Assembly: GCA_045649545.1 (NCBI GenBank)
Contig: JAZRQE010000047.1
Location: forward strand, 1 to 59,517
Length of the DNA: 59,517 bases
Source of the DNA: UMGS172 sp045649545
Lineage (GTDB): Bacteria; Bacillota; Clostridia; Oscillospirales; Acutalibacteraceae
Direction: 5' to 3'
The notes beneath the pieces are model-generated. The model did not search any database and had not been told where the DNA came from. It worked only from the letters and a program-made list of their open reading frames with translations. Within the stretch, counting starts at the first letter, position 1, and each line of letters starts with the position of its first letter. The position numbers and the translations under genes were made by a program. Positions 1 to 8,557 of this stretch are shown here, piece after piece.

Positions 1-504
1 AACAGTTTCGTTGTAAATAAGTCCAACCATACCGACGCTGTACGGCACAGTGAATTTGTTTTCGGGGTCATAATAAGCGTTTTTGTACTTTTCGTCAATG
101 TATTTAAAGTTGGGGATTTTAGAAAAATCAATCTCTTTTAAACGGTTTTCGGACCTCATACGGTCAATCATATAGTCTGACGGGATAATGATATCATAAC
201 CAACCGACTCGCTTTGCATTTTACCGTACATCGCTTCGTTACTGTCGAAGGTGGTGTAATTTACAGCAATTCCGGTTAATTTTTCAAATGCACCGATAAC
301 ATCCAATGCACCCTCACTACCGTCAGAAATATATTCACCCCAGTTAAATACATTAAGGGTTGTACCTTTGAGTTTTTCAGCCATTTTAGCATAATATTCG
401 GGGTTTTCTACCTCAACTTCAGTGTTTGAGTTGCCGAAACCTGACATTACAAAAAGACCGACAATTAACAAACAAGCAATTATTATACATACATATTTTT
501 TCAT
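1..504 (-). CDS. potD: PotD, spermidine/putrescine-binding protein (partial)
   Basis: Extracellular substrate-binding subunit of the polyamine ABC importer. Only the N-terminal 168 residues are in the window; the frame is still open at base 1. After a hydrophobic segment (residues about 4-22) comes the family-typical NVFNWGEYI near residue 63, then the GxDIIIPSDYM-type stretch and VPYSVGMVGLIYNE. The start at 504 overlaps the potC stop by ATGA, so it is translationally coupled as the last gene of potABCD. Odd point: most Firmicute PotD proteins are lipoproteins, but no cysteine follows the hydrophobic segment (it reads VMSGFGNS), so the protein may be membrane-anchored by an uncleaved or SPase I-type signal. 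Family assignment is firm. Confidence 0.93.
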   Translation of the reverse strand, partial: MKKYVCIIIACLLIVGLFVMSGFGNSNTEVEVENPEYYAKMAEKLKGTTLNVFNWGEYISDGSEGALDVIGAFEKLTGIAVNYTTFDSNEAMYGKMQSESVGYDIIIPSDYMIDRMRSENRLKEIDFSKIPNFKYIDEKYKNAYYDPENKFTVPYSVGMVGLIYNETV

Positions 505-1310
505 CTGCCGGCTTTCCGTCCTTTCTTTTTATCGTCGGACTGAACGATGTTAAGTAATATCATAAGTATTAAAATAATAATAAACATAATACTTTCAAGT
601 GCATATACATCGGGTTTCATTGGTTTTCTTGTCATTGAATAAATCAACAAAGGCAGAGTTTGATATGTGCCGTTTGTGAAATAACTGATAACAAAATCGT
701 CAAGTGACATTGTAAAAGCCATAATGAATCCAACAATAATACCGGGTGTGATGGAGGGGAGGACGGCTTTGAAAAAAGCCTTTGCAGGTGTACAGCCTAA
801 ATCCATAGCAGCCTCGGTTAAGTGCTTATCGGTAGAACTCAATCTTGGTAAAACATTCAAAATTACATAAGGCAGACCGAATGTTATATGAGCGATTAAA
901 ATAGTAAAAAAGTTTACTGAATTAACGAGATTCAAGATTCTGCCGATAAATACAAACATCAGCATCATTGAAATACCTGTGACAACCTCAGGGTTCATCA
1001 TAGGAATATTGGTGATTGACATTGTAGTGCTTTTAGTCCACTGCTTTTTCATTTTGCTTATGCCGACTGCGGCAACAGTGCCTAAAAGGGTGGATATAAC
1101 TGAAGATAGCAGTGCTAAAATAAGTGTGTTACGCAAAGCACCGAGCATATCTCCGCCGTACAGGAACAACTCCTTGTACCAACGCAGTGAAAAGCCTTCA
1201 AATACTGCAGTACCTGTGCCGGAATTGAACGAAAATACCAGCATAACAATCATCGGTGCGTACAGTAAAATAAGTATTAAAGCAATAAAAACACTTCTTA
1301 ATATTCTCAT
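501..1310 (-). CDS. potC: PotC, polyamine ABC transporter permease
   Basis: Inner-membrane permease of the spermidine/putrescine importer, 269 aa with about six membrane segments. The EAA loop that contacts the ATPase is visible near residues 166-190 (EAAMDLGCTPAKAFFKAVLPSITPG). N-terminal MRILRSVFIALILILLYAPM and the highly basic C-terminus (KKKGRKAGR) fit PotC. It overlaps potB upstream and potD downstream by 4 bases each (ATGA), so the four genes are one transcript. PotC rather than PotB is assigned by gene order (A-B-C-D) and by its N-terminal sequence type. Confidence 0.95.
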   Translation of the reverse strand: MRILRSVFIALILILLYAPMIVMLVFSFNSGTGTAVFEGFSLRWYKELFLYGGDMLGALRNTLILALLSSVISTLLGTVAAVGISKMKKQWTKSTTMSITNIPMMNPEVVTGISMMLMFVFIGRILNLVNSVNFFTILIAHITFGLPYVILNVLPRLSSTDKHLTEAAMDLGCTPAKAFFKAVLPSITPGIIVGFIMAFTMSLDDFVISYFTNGTYQTLPLLIYSMTRKPMKPDVYALESIMFIIILILMILLNIVQSDDKKKGRKAGR

Positions 1311-2158
1311 ATTACAATACCTCCCGATGTATTTTCGTCGTCATTATCCGAGAAGCGATTAACAACAGCAAGGCTTATAACAATAATCAGCATTAAAACA
1401 AGTGAAATAGTTGCACCGATGTTGTAATCAGGTGCACCGGAACGGTAAAACTTTTCCTCAATAATATCGCCAATCATTACAATTCTGCCCTCGGAAAAAA
1501 TACGCGAGATGTAAAACGTACTTACACAAGGAACAAAAACCATAGTAATTCCCGAAAGAACGCCGGGGATACTTAATGGTAGAATAACTCTTTTGATTGT
1601 GCCAAAAACATTGCAACCAAGGTCGCTCGAAGCCTCTAATAATGACTTATCAACCTTTGAAATGCTTGAGTAAATAGGCAAAATCATAAAGGGTAAGTAG
1701 TTATATACCATACCGAAAATGACCGTTCCCGCTGAGCCTAAAAAGGTGACAGCAGGCAGTCCAAGACTCTCTAAAAGTGTGTTTAAAATGCCCGTTCTTT
1801 CCAAAATCTGACGCCAAGAGTATGTACGCACAACTAAATTCATAAGCATGGGTAACATAACGAGTAGCATTAACATACCTTGTACAGATGCGTTGGTTTT
1901 TGACATACAGTATGCAAAAGGATATGACAAAACCAAACAAATAACCGTTGCAATCAAGGCATAAAGCATTGACATCCAAAATACATACATATAGTCACGG
2001 GAAGTGAAAAAAGTTGTTATGTTTTGGAATGTAAACTGACCGTCAGCCGTTGTAAAAGCATAATATACGACAAAAATCAACGGCACAATTATAAACAATA
2101 CCGACCATAAAAGGTAGGGCGCATTCAGTACAATTTGACCCCTTTTATTTTTATTCAT
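1307..2158 (-). CDS. potB: PotB, polyamine ABC transporter permease
   Basis: First permease of the polyamine importer, 283 aa with about six membrane segments. The EAA loop is seen near residues 175-200 (EASSDLGCNVFGTIKRVILPLSIPG). RTYSWRQILERTGILN near residue 111 is a characteristic PotB stretch. It forms the membrane channel with PotC and is energised by PotA. The start codon overlaps the last 8 bases of potA, and the stop overlaps potC by 4, which indicates coupled translation. Length and motifs are ordinary for the family. Confidence 0.95.
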   Translation of the reverse strand: MNKNKRGQIVLNAPYLLWSVLFIIVPLIFVVYYAFTTADGQFTFQNITTFFTSRDYMYVFWMSMLYALIATVICLVLSYPFAYCMSKTNASVQGMLMLLVMLPMLMNLVVRTYSWRQILERTGILNTLLESLGLPAVTFLGSAGTVIFGMVYNYLPFMILPIYSSISKVDKSLLEASSDLGCNVFGTIKRVILPLSIPGVLSGITMVFVPCVSTFYISRIFSEGRIVMIGDIIEEKFYRSGAPDYNIGATISLVLMLIIVISLAVVNRFSDNDDENTSGGIVI

Positions 2159-3302
2159 CTGCGGCTTCCTCCAAAGCTTGAGCTTCGGCTGCCTCAGCGG
2201 CTTCCTCGTTCATCTCGTCAAGCTCTTCACTGTAGGAGCTGTAATCACCGAATGTACCTGAATATTCAGATTTTTTCATAATGTGAATAGCATCAGGCTC
2301 AATATAAAGACCGACAGTTTCACCGACTTCATGCTTGTCAGTGGTCTGAATCATCCATTTGAAATTATTAATATCAACGATAATCTCATAATGGACACCT
2401 AAAAATGTAACAGAAGTAACCTGACCTTCTAACATACCGTTCACAGGCGGTACAATGTCAACATCTTCGGGACGGATAACAACGTCAACCTCTTCATTCT
2501 TATCGAAGCCAGAGTCAAGACAGGTGAACTGCTTGCGGTTGATTTCAACTAAAAAGTCCTTTTTCATAATACCGTCAATAATGTTACTTTCACCGATAAA
2601 GTCAGCTACAAAGGCGTTTTCAGGCTCATTGTAAATATCGGCAGGGGAGCCGATTTGCTGAATTCTACCCTTATCCATAACAACAACGGTATCAGACATA
2701 GACAAAGCTTCTTCTTGGTCGTGGGTAACAAAAATAAATGTAATACCGGTACGCTTTTGAAGATTTTTCAATTCAACCTGCATATCTTTTCTTAACTTCA
2801 AATCGAGCGCAGACAAAGGCTCATCCAAAAGTAAAACCTTCGGATGATTTATAATAGCACGTGCAATGGCTACACGCTGTTGCTGACCGCCTGAAAGAGT
2901 GTCGATTTTACGTCTTTCAAGACCTTTAAGGTTGACCATTTCGAGCATTTCGATAACCTTGCTATGTATTTCCGATTTTGGTACATTTTTAACCTTAAGT
3001 CCAAATGCAACGTTATCGTAGACATTCAAATGCGGGAACAGTGCGTAACGCTGAAAAATTGTGTTAATGTTTCTTTTGTGAGGTGGTACTGCGTTTATGT
3101 TTTCTCCCTCAAAAAAAACATCTCCGTCTGTCTGAGACTCAAATCCTGCAATGATACGGAGAGTGGTTGTCTTCCCACAGCCTGAAGGGCCAAGGAATGT
3201 GACAAACTCACCGTTCTTGATAGTCAGGTCAACACCGTCAAGAACAACATTAGAGTCATAAGACATACGGATATTTTTTAATTCAATAATATTTTCGCTC
3301 AT
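2151..3302 (-). CDS. potA: PotA, polyamine ABC transporter ATPase
   Basis: Cytoplasmic ATPase of the spermidine/putrescine importer, 383 aa. Walker A GPSGCGKT is at residues 38-45, signature LSGGQQQR at 136-143, Walker B ending in D160-E161, and a C-terminal TOBE regulatory domain spans roughly 230-345. The last 25 residues are an acidic, alanine-rich tail (EEAAEAAEAQALEEAADE) not needed for the fold; its role is unknown. First gene of potABCD. The leader between its promoter and start is about 180 nt and can pair with the ribosome-binding site (separate entry), so translation may be controlled. Confidence 0.95.
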   Translation of the reverse strand: MSENIIELKNIRMSYDSNVVLDGVDLTIKNGEFVTFLGPSGCGKTTTLRIIAGFESQTDGDVFFEGENINAVPPHKRNINTIFQRYALFPHLNVYDNVAFGLKVKNVPKSEIHSKVIEMLEMVNLKGLERRKIDTLSGGQQQRVAIARAIINHPKVLLLDEPLSALDLKLRKDMQVELKNLQKRTGITFIFVTHDQEEALSMSDTVVVMDKGRIQQIGSPADIYNEPENAFVADFIGESNIIDGIMKKDFLVEINRKQFTCLDSGFDKNEEVDVVIRPEDVDIVPPVNGMLEGQVTSVTFLGVHYEIIVDINNFKWMIQTTDKHEVGETVGLYIEPDAIHIMKKSEYSGTFGDYSSYSEELDEMNEEAAEAAEAQALEEAADE

Positions 3303-3312
3303 TTAAGCATCC

Positions 3313-3386
3313 CCCTTTGCGGTAATAGGTATAAAAATCAGTGCGAGATACCCGTCAAGTCTATTGTTTTAAGCCCTCGCAAAGGG
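3313..3386 (-). promoter_or_regulatory. potA leader inverted repeat covering the SD site
   Basis: Read on the minus strand, the leader holds CCCTTTGCG (3386-3378) and, about 56 nt later, its perfect complement CGCAAAGGG (3321-3313). The second arm is part of the purine-rich potA Shine-Dalgarno stretch just before the ATG at 3302. The first arm can also fold locally as CCCT-TTGCG-AGGG (3386-3374), which would free the SD. Two mutually exclusive pairings of this sort are what a translational switch would look like. That it responds to polyamines or anything else is inference; I do not recognise a known riboswitch class. Confidence 0.5.
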
Positions 3387-3486
3387 TTTTTCATAGTTCT
3401 CATCATCTTGAAATAAGATTTATGGAACTACGGCTCAAAAATCGACTCAACTCAATTCAACACAGATGCAAAAACGCATTGATGTA

Positions 3487-3515
3487 ATATTAATTTTTTT
3501 TTAATAAAATGTCAA
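3487..3515 (-). promoter_or_regulatory. Promoter of potABCD
   Basis: On the minus strand TTGACA (3515-3510), a 17-base spacer and TAATAT (3492-3487) form a near-consensus housekeeping promoter. Transcription should begin near 3480, giving an untranslated leader of about 180 nt before potA. It diverges from the ruvC promoter about 190 bp away. Confidence 0.75.
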
Positions 3516-3707
3516 TGGTTTTTAGTAAAATACTATCAAATTTCCTGAAATTTCTTCAAATTTCTCGGCTAAACACCATTTTTCTTATAAATTTACAGAA
3601 AATACTTTCTTTTCTTCCTTTTTCTGCATAAATTCTAACTTAAAAACAATTCTTAAAACTTAATATTAACTTTCGTGAATTTTGCTAGCTAAATAGCGGT
3701 AAAAGTA

Positions 3708-3736
3708 TTGATATTTTAATAATATTATGCTATAAT
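3708..3736 (+). promoter_or_regulatory. Promoter of the ruvC operon
   Basis: TTGATA (3708-3713), 17-base spacer, TATAAT (3731-3736), preceded by TGC as an extended -10. It lies about 50 bp upstream of ruvC and is the only strong promoter I see before the tRNA genes at 14.5 kb, so it may drive the whole ruvC-to-clpE run. Confidence 0.75.
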
Positions 3737-3788
3737 TCTATGATGAATTATTGTGGTGTAGTATTGTATTTTAAAGGAAGTGAAATTC

Positions 3789-4292
3789 GTGTATATTTTG
3801 GGGATTGACCCGGGTTATGCAATTGTCGGTTACGGCGTTGTGAAATATGAGGGTAACAAGTTTACAACTGTTACTTACGGTGCAATTACGACTCCTGCCG
3901 GTATGCCTTTTGTAAAACGCTTGGATATAATTTTTAACGAAATGATACGAATTTTTAACACTTATAAAATTGACGCTATGTCGATTGAAAAACTTTTCTT
4001 TAACACCAATACCACAACCGCAATTGATGTTGCTCAAGCAAGAGGTGTTATTGTACTTTCGGCAGAAAGAAGTAATGTTCCTGTTTTTGAATATACTCCT
4101 TTGCAGGTTAAGTCTGCGGTTACTGGTTACGGTAAAGCCGAGAAAAAACAAATAATGGAAATGACTAAAATGCTTTTGGGGTTAAAAGCAGTACCGAAGC
4201 CTGATGATACCGCCGATGCTTTGGCATTAGCAGTTTGCCACGCACATTCGGCAGGCTCACAATTAGGTCGATTAAACTTGAATTTGAGGTAA
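3789..4292 (+). CDS. ruvC: RuvC, Holliday junction resolvase
   Basis: Endonuclease that cuts Holliday junctions on RuvAB-bound DNA during recombination. 167 aa from the GTG at 3789. Acidic catalytic residues are visible: D7 (LGIDPG), E67 (SIEKLFF), D140 and D143 (DDTADALALAVCH). An in-frame GTG at 3780 would lie inside the SD sequence AAAGGAAG (3773-3780), whereas 3789 sits 8 bases after it and gives the usual N-terminus MYILGIDPG; hence 3789 is preferred. It is followed 5 bases later by ruvA, the classic ruvCAB order. Confidence 0.96.
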   Translation: MYILGIDPGYAIVGYGVVKYEGNKFTTVTYGAITTPAGMPFVKRLDIIFNEMIRIFNTYKIDAMSIEKLFFNTNTTTAIDVAQARGVIVLSAERSNVPVFEYTPLQVKSAVTGYGKAEKKQIMEMTKMLLGLKAVPKPDDTADALALAVCHAHSAGSQLGRLNLNLR

Positions 4293-4297
4293 TTTGT

Positions 4298-4903
4298 ATG
4301 ATTTATTCTTTAAACGGTATTTTGATTTATTCCGACCACCTTTGCGGTGTTATTGAGTGTGGCGGTGTCGGTTATAAGTTTTTAGCATCAACTAAAACAC
4401 TTTCGTCTTTACCGCAAAAAGGTAAACCTGCATTTGTTTACACATATATGAACGTTAAAGAGGACGCAGTTGACCTTTACGGTTTTTCTGACACAAAGGA
4501 ATTGGAACTTTTCAAACTCATTACCTCGGTCAACGGTGTAGGTCCTAAAATTGGTATTGCAATCTTATCCGATTTTACTGCCGACAGTTTATCATTGGCA
4601 ATAGCGTCAGGAGATGCAAAAACATTGACAAAAGCAAGCGGTGTCGGTTTAAAATTAGCACAAAGAATTGTACTTGAACTTAAGGACAAGCTCGCAAGCG
4701 GAATTTCTAGTGATATTGGAACTACCTCGTCAGCACAAACAGAAATTTCAGACGGTTCTTCACCGAAGGATGCAATCGCTGCTTTGGTACAGTTCGGTTA
4801 CAGTCACACAGAAGCGGCAGCAACCGTTGCTAAATGCGATTTAAGTAAACCTACTGAGGAAATTTTAAAGCAAGCATTACGTTTGCTCTCAACTAAATTT
4901 TAA
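4298..4903 (+). CDS. ruvA: RuvA, Holliday junction branch-migration subunit
   Basis: DNA-binding partner of the RuvB motor; tetramers hold the four-way junction. 201 aa with an N-terminal OB fold (MIYSLNGILIYSDHLCGVIECGGVGYKF), tandem helix-hairpin-helix motifs around residues 70-130 (SVNGVGPKIGIAILSD, GVGLKLAQRIVLELKDK), and a C-terminal RuvB-contact domain (DAIAALVQFGYSHTEA). The start at 4298 follows GAGGTAA by 5 bases; a longer frame from 4235 runs back into ruvC without a good SD and is not used. Confidence 0.96.
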   Translation: MIYSLNGILIYSDHLCGVIECGGVGYKFLASTKTLSSLPQKGKPAFVYTYMNVKEDAVDLYGFSDTKELELFKLITSVNGVGPKIGIAILSDFTADSLSLAIASGDAKTLTKASGVGLKLAQRIVLELKDKLASGISSDIGTTSSAQTEISDGSSPKDAIAALVQFGYSHTEAAATVAKCDLSKPTEEILKQALRLLSTKF

Positions 4904-4914
4904 GAGGTGTAAAA

Positions 4915-5958
4915 ATGCCTGAATTTGATTACGAAAGCCGAATAGTAGCACCGGAATACAGTCCGGTTGACAATGAAATAGATACTTCGCTTCGTCCTAA
5001 AATGCTGACAGAATATATCGGTCAGGATAGGGTTAAAGAAAATTTGAACATAGCTATAAAAGCGGCAAAACTTCGCGGTGAGTCGTTAGAGCATTGCTTA
5101 CTTTACGGACCTCCGGGACTTGGTAAAACAACGTTAGCTAATATTATTGCAAACGAAATGGGTGTTAATATTCGGGTTACCTCAGGTCCTGCAATTGAAA
5201 AGCAGGGTGACCTTGCAGCGTTACTTACCAACCTTAATGAGGGTGACGTGCTGTTTATTGATGAAATTCACCGTTTATCCCGCAGTATTGAGGAAGTTTT
5301 GTATTCTGCTATGGAGGACTTTGCTCTGGATATTATTATCGGTAAAGGTCCGTCAGCACGTTCAATTAGACTTGATTTGCCGAAGTTTACGCTGATTGGT
5401 GCAACAACCCGTTCAGGTCAGTTGACTGCACCGTTAAGAGCAAGATTTGGACTTCATTTGCGTCTTGATTTATATACACCTGAACAGTTAGCTGATATAG
5501 TATCTCGCTCTGCAGGGATTTTAAATATCGGTATCGACAAGGACGGTGCTTTGGAAATTGCATCCCGTTCAAGAGGTACACCGCGTATTGCTAACCGTTT
5601 ATTAAAGCGTGTACGTGATATTGCTCAGGTTGAGTATGACGGGTATATTACAGACGAAATTGCAAGTAATGCATTGTCTCGGTTTGAAATTGACGAGTTA
5701 GGGCTTGACGATTTTGACCGCCGATTGCTTACAACCATTATTAAAACATATTCGGGCGGTCCGGTAGGTCTTGATACATTGGCAGCGGCTTTAGGTGATG
5801 AAAGTATCACCATTGAAGAGGTTTACGAGCCGTATTTAATGCAAATTGGATTTTTGTCCCGTACAACACGCGGAAGATGTGTAACAAATTTAGCTTATGA
5901 GCATTTAGGATTACCTCACGGTAATGCAGAATGCTGTGACCAAATGAAGTTTGAATAG
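4915..5958 (+). CDS. ruvB: RuvB, branch-migration ATPase
   Basis: Hexameric AAA+ motor that drives branch migration with RuvA. 347 aa, a normal length. Walker A GPPGLGKT at residues 65-72, Walker B/DEIH (VLFIDEIH, 112-119), the ATTRSG sensor region, arginine stretch PLRARFGL and the C-terminal winged helix (FLSRTTRGR). SD AGAGGTG lies just upstream. Located 11 bases after ruvA in the ruvCAB group. Confidence 0.97.
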   Translation: MPEFDYESRIVAPEYSPVDNEIDTSLRPKMLTEYIGQDRVKENLNIAIKAAKLRGESLEHCLLYGPPGLGKTTLANIIANEMGVNIRVTSGPAIEKQGDLAALLTNLNEGDVLFIDEIHRLSRSIEEVLYSAMEDFALDIIIGKGPSARSIRLDLPKFTLIGATTRSGQLTAPLRARFGLHLRLDLYTPEQLADIVSRSAGILNIGIDKDGALEIASRSRGTPRIANRLLKRVRDIAQVEYDGYITDEIASNALSRFEIDELGLDDFDRRLLTTIIKTYSGGPVGLDTLAAALGDESITIEEVYEPYLMQIGFLSRTTRGRCVTNLAYEHLGLPHGNAECCDQMKFE

Positions 5959-5970
5959 TAAGGAAATACG

Positions 5971-6837
5971 ATGAGAGTAGTTACTGATTTTAGTGATTTT
6001 GAATTAATTGATGCCTCTGACGGTGAACGTTTGGAGCGTTGGAAGGATATAATTTTAATTCGTCCCGACCCACAGGTTATGTGGCACGGTGACAGAAAAA
6101 ACCCTTTATGGAAGAATGCTCATGCAAAGTACCACCGTTCGAATAGCGGTGGCGGATATTGGGAAAACCTAAAAACCGTACCAAAAGTTTGGAGTGTTAA
6201 TTTTCGCGATTTAACCTTCCGTTTAAAACCGATGGATTTTAAGCACACAGGACTTTTCCCTGAACAGGCTGTTAACTGGGATTTGATGAGTGAGTGCATC
6301 AAATCAGCAGGAAGACCATTAAAGGTGCTTAATTTGTTTGCATATACAGGCGGTGCAACTGTGGCATGCCTTAAATCAGGTGCTTCGGTTACTCATGTTG
6401 ATGCATCTAAAGGAATGGTGCAGTGGGCAAAAGAGAATGCTAACGCTTCCGGTGTCGGTGACAGACCTGTTCGATGGTTGGTTGACGACTGTTTGAAGTT
6501 TATTGCACGTGAAATTCGCAGAGGGAATAAATATGACGGAATTGTTATGGACCCGCCGTCTTATGGCAGAGGTCCTAACGGTGAAGTTTGGAAAATAGAG
6601 CAACAACTTCAGGAATTGCTCAATTTATCTGCTCAAATTTTGAGTGATGATGCGGTATTTTTCTTGCTAAATTCATATTCGGGCGGAATTTCACCGACAA
6701 TTTTAAATTATATGGTTAAAAATATTGTTGTAGGAAAGCGTAAAGGTGAAGTGACAACTACTGAAATTGGTTTAAGAATTACCGAGCGTGATATTGCTTT
6801 ACCTTGTGGAAATACAACTGTGTGGACTGCTAAATAA
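5971..6837 (+). CDS. Class I SAM-dependent methyltransferase (RlmI/RlmK-like domain)
   Basis: Probable RNA methyltransferase, 288 aa. The SAM-binding fold is seen in VLNLFAYTGGATVACLKSGASVTHVDAS (about 118-145), and the target motif DPPSYGRG, typical of 23S rRNA cytosine/guanine methyltransferases of the RlmI/RlmL group, lies near residue 194. It lacks the N-terminal PUA domain of RlmI and begins with a short region of its own. The exact substrate cannot be read from the sequence. Lies 12 bases after ruvB and 14 before ecfA1, so in the same operon. Confidence 0.8.
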   Translation: MRVVTDFSDFELIDASDGERLERWKDIILIRPDPQVMWHGDRKNPLWKNAHAKYHRSNSGGGYWENLKTVPKVWSVNFRDLTFRLKPMDFKHTGLFPEQAVNWDLMSECIKSAGRPLKVLNLFAYTGGATVACLKSGASVTHVDASKGMVQWAKENANASGVGDRPVRWLVDDCLKFIAREIRRGNKYDGIVMDPPSYGRGPNGEVWKIEQQLQELLNLSAQILSDDAVFFLLNSYSGGISPTILNYMVKNIVVGKRKGEVTTTEIGLRITERDIALPCGNTTVWTAK

Positions 6838-6851
6838 GAGGGAATTTTAAC

Positions 6852-7697
6852 TTGGAAACTATAATTGATGTTCAAAATATTACATTTGAATATGAAAATG
6901 AAGAGCAATCGGTTGGTGTTTTAAAAAATTTTTCTGTTGAGTTTAAGAAGGGTCAGTTTACTGCGGTTTTAGGACATAACGGTTCCGGTAAATCGACTTT
7001 GGCAAAACTCTTGAACGGTCTTTTATTACCGCAATCCGGCAAGGTTTTGGTTAAAGGTATGGACACTGCAGATGAAGAAAAATCTATTGAGGTAAAACGT
7101 ACTGTTGGTATGGTTTTTCAAAATCCCGATAACCAGTTGGTTGCAACCGTCGTTGACGAGGATGTCGCTTTTGGTCTTGAAAATCTTGGAATTCCTCACG
7201 CAGAAATGGTAAAACGTGTTGATGAAGCGTTAGATGCCGTTGGAATGAGCGACTTTAAGAAAAGTGCACCTCATAAGCTTTCAGGTGGACAAAAACAGAG
7301 GGTTGCAATTGCCGGTATTATCGCAATGGAACCTAAATGTATTGTTTTTGATGAACCTACCGCAATGCTTGACCCAAGAGGTCGCAAAGAGGTTATGGAT
7401 GTCATTCTGAAACTTTGCAAAGAGAAAAACATCACTGTTATTTTGATAACTCACTATATGAATGAGGCGGCTTTAGCCGACCGGGCGATTGTTATGGATA
7501 AGGGTGAAATCGTGCTTGACGGTGAACCGCGAGAGGTTTTTACCCATATTAATACTTTAAGAAATGCGGGACTTGATGTTCCGCAACCGACCGAACTTTC
7601 GGTTCAACTCAAAAAATGCGGCATTGACCTTGAAAACGTACTTTCGGTTGACGAATGCGTAAAGGCAGTGACCACGTATTTTTCGGAGGAAAAATAA
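6852..7697 (+). CDS. ecfA1: EcfA1, energy-coupling factor transporter ATPase
   Basis: One of two ATPases of an ECF vitamin/metal importer. 281 aa from a TTG start, chosen because AGAGGGA stands about 9 bases upstream and METIIDVQNITFEY is the family N-terminus. Walker A GHNGSGKS at residues 41-48, VFQNPDNQLVATVV (Q-loop type of EcfA1), signature LSGGQKQR, and Walker B CIVFDEPTAMLDP. Followed by ecfA2 with a TAATG overlap and by ecfT; no substrate-binding S component is encoded nearby, so this is a shared (group II) module. Confidence 0.93.
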   Translation: METIIDVQNITFEYENEEQSVGVLKNFSVEFKKGQFTAVLGHNGSGKSTLAKLLNGLLLPQSGKVLVKGMDTADEEKSIEVKRTVGMVFQNPDNQLVATVVDEDVAFGLENLGIPHAEMVKRVDEALDAVGMSDFKKSAPHKLSGGQKQRVAIAGIIAMEPKCIVFDEPTAMLDPRGRKEVMDVILKLCKEKNITVILITHYMNEAALADRAIVMDKGEIVLDGEPREVFTHINTLRNAGLDVPQPTELSVQLKKCGIDLENVLSVDECVKAVTTYFSEEK

Positions 7698-8557
7698 TGC
7701 CTATTATTGAAGCAAAAAATCTAATTTTTACCTACGGGCAGGGTACACCATTTGTAACCCACGCTGTAAATGATGTTTCCTTTTCGGTAAGCCGTGGAGA
7801 AATTATCGGTTTAATCGGTCATACTGGTTCTGGAAAATCGACAATTGTTCAGCAGTTGAACGGTTTGATTAAGCCTGAAAGCGGTGAGATTTTACTTGAC
7901 GGTAAAAATATTCATACAGAATTTAAATCATTACGTGAAGTAAGGTTTAGAGTTGGATTGGTATTCCAATATCCTGAATATCAGTTGTTTGAGGAAACTG
8001 CCTTTAAGGATATAGCATACGGCCCTACTAATATGGGTTTAAGTGAATCTGAAATTAACGAAAGAGTTAGTTATGCCGCAAATTTAGTTGGATTGACAGA
8101 TGAACTTTTGGAAAAATCTCCTTTTGATTTGTCGGGTGGTGAAAAACGCAGGGTGGCTATTGCAGGAATTATCGCAATGCGACCCGATGTACTTGTTTTG
8201 GATGAGCCGACTGCGGGATTAGACCCTAAAGGCAGAGATATGATTTTGTCCCGTATTAAAGAATATCGCGACCAAACTAATGCTGCAGTTATTATTGTTT
8301 CACACAGTATGGAGGATATGGCAAAAACAGCCGACAAGTTGCTTGTGATGAACAAGGGCAAAATCGAAATGTTTGACACTGTTGCTTCGGTTTTTGAGAA
8401 TGCTGAACGTTTATCTGAAATTGGTTTGGATATCCCTGAAGTCACAAAAATCGCTGTAGAGTTAAATAAAAGAGGGCTTAATATCCCTAAAAACATTTTT
8501 ACTGTTAATGATTTACGTGATGCTATTGTTTCTTTAAAGGGAGGTAATAAATTATGA
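7697..8557 (+). CDS. ecfA2: EcfA2, energy-coupling factor transporter ATPase
   Basis: Second ATPase of the ECF module, pairing with EcfA1. 286 aa from the ATG at 7697, which overlaps the ecfA1 stop (TAATG) and has GGAGG 7 bases upstream; a longer in-frame extension from 7655 is not needed. Walker A GHTGSGKS at 41-48, VFQYPEYQLFEETAFKD (EcfA2 type), LSGGEKRR, and VLVLDEPTAGLDPKG. Its stop overlaps ecfT by ATGA. Confidence 0.93.
   Translation: MPIIEAKNLIFTYGQGTPFVTHAVNDVSFSVSRGEIIGLIGHTGSGKSTIVQQLNGLIKPESGEILLDGKNIHTEFKSLREVRFRVGLVFQYPEYQLFEETAFKDIAYGPTNMGLSESEINERVSYAANLVGLTDELLEKSPFDLSGGEKRRVAIAGIIAMRPDVLVLDEPTAGLDPKGRDMILSRIKEYRDQTNAAVIIVSHSMEDMAKTADKLLVMNKGKIEMFDTVASVFENAERLSEIGLDIPEVTKIAVELNKRGLNIPKNIFTVNDLRDAIVSLKGGNKL

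Larger units (their letters stand above)
3303..3788. other. Divergent intergenic region potA / ruvC
   Basis: 486 bases without a gene. It contains the potA leader with its inverted repeat, the potABCD promoter, an AT-rich middle (about 3516-3700) in which I see nothing specific, and the ruvC promoter. Confidence 0.7.

Noticed and set aside
979..1362. 127-aa plus-strand ORF inside potC/potB
   Set aside because: Antisense to well-supported permease genes, no SD and no recognisable domain.
3303..3480. Known riboswitch (guanidine ykkC type, others) in the potA leader
   Set aside because: I could not find the conserved sequence blocks of classes I know; only a simple inverted repeat is supported.
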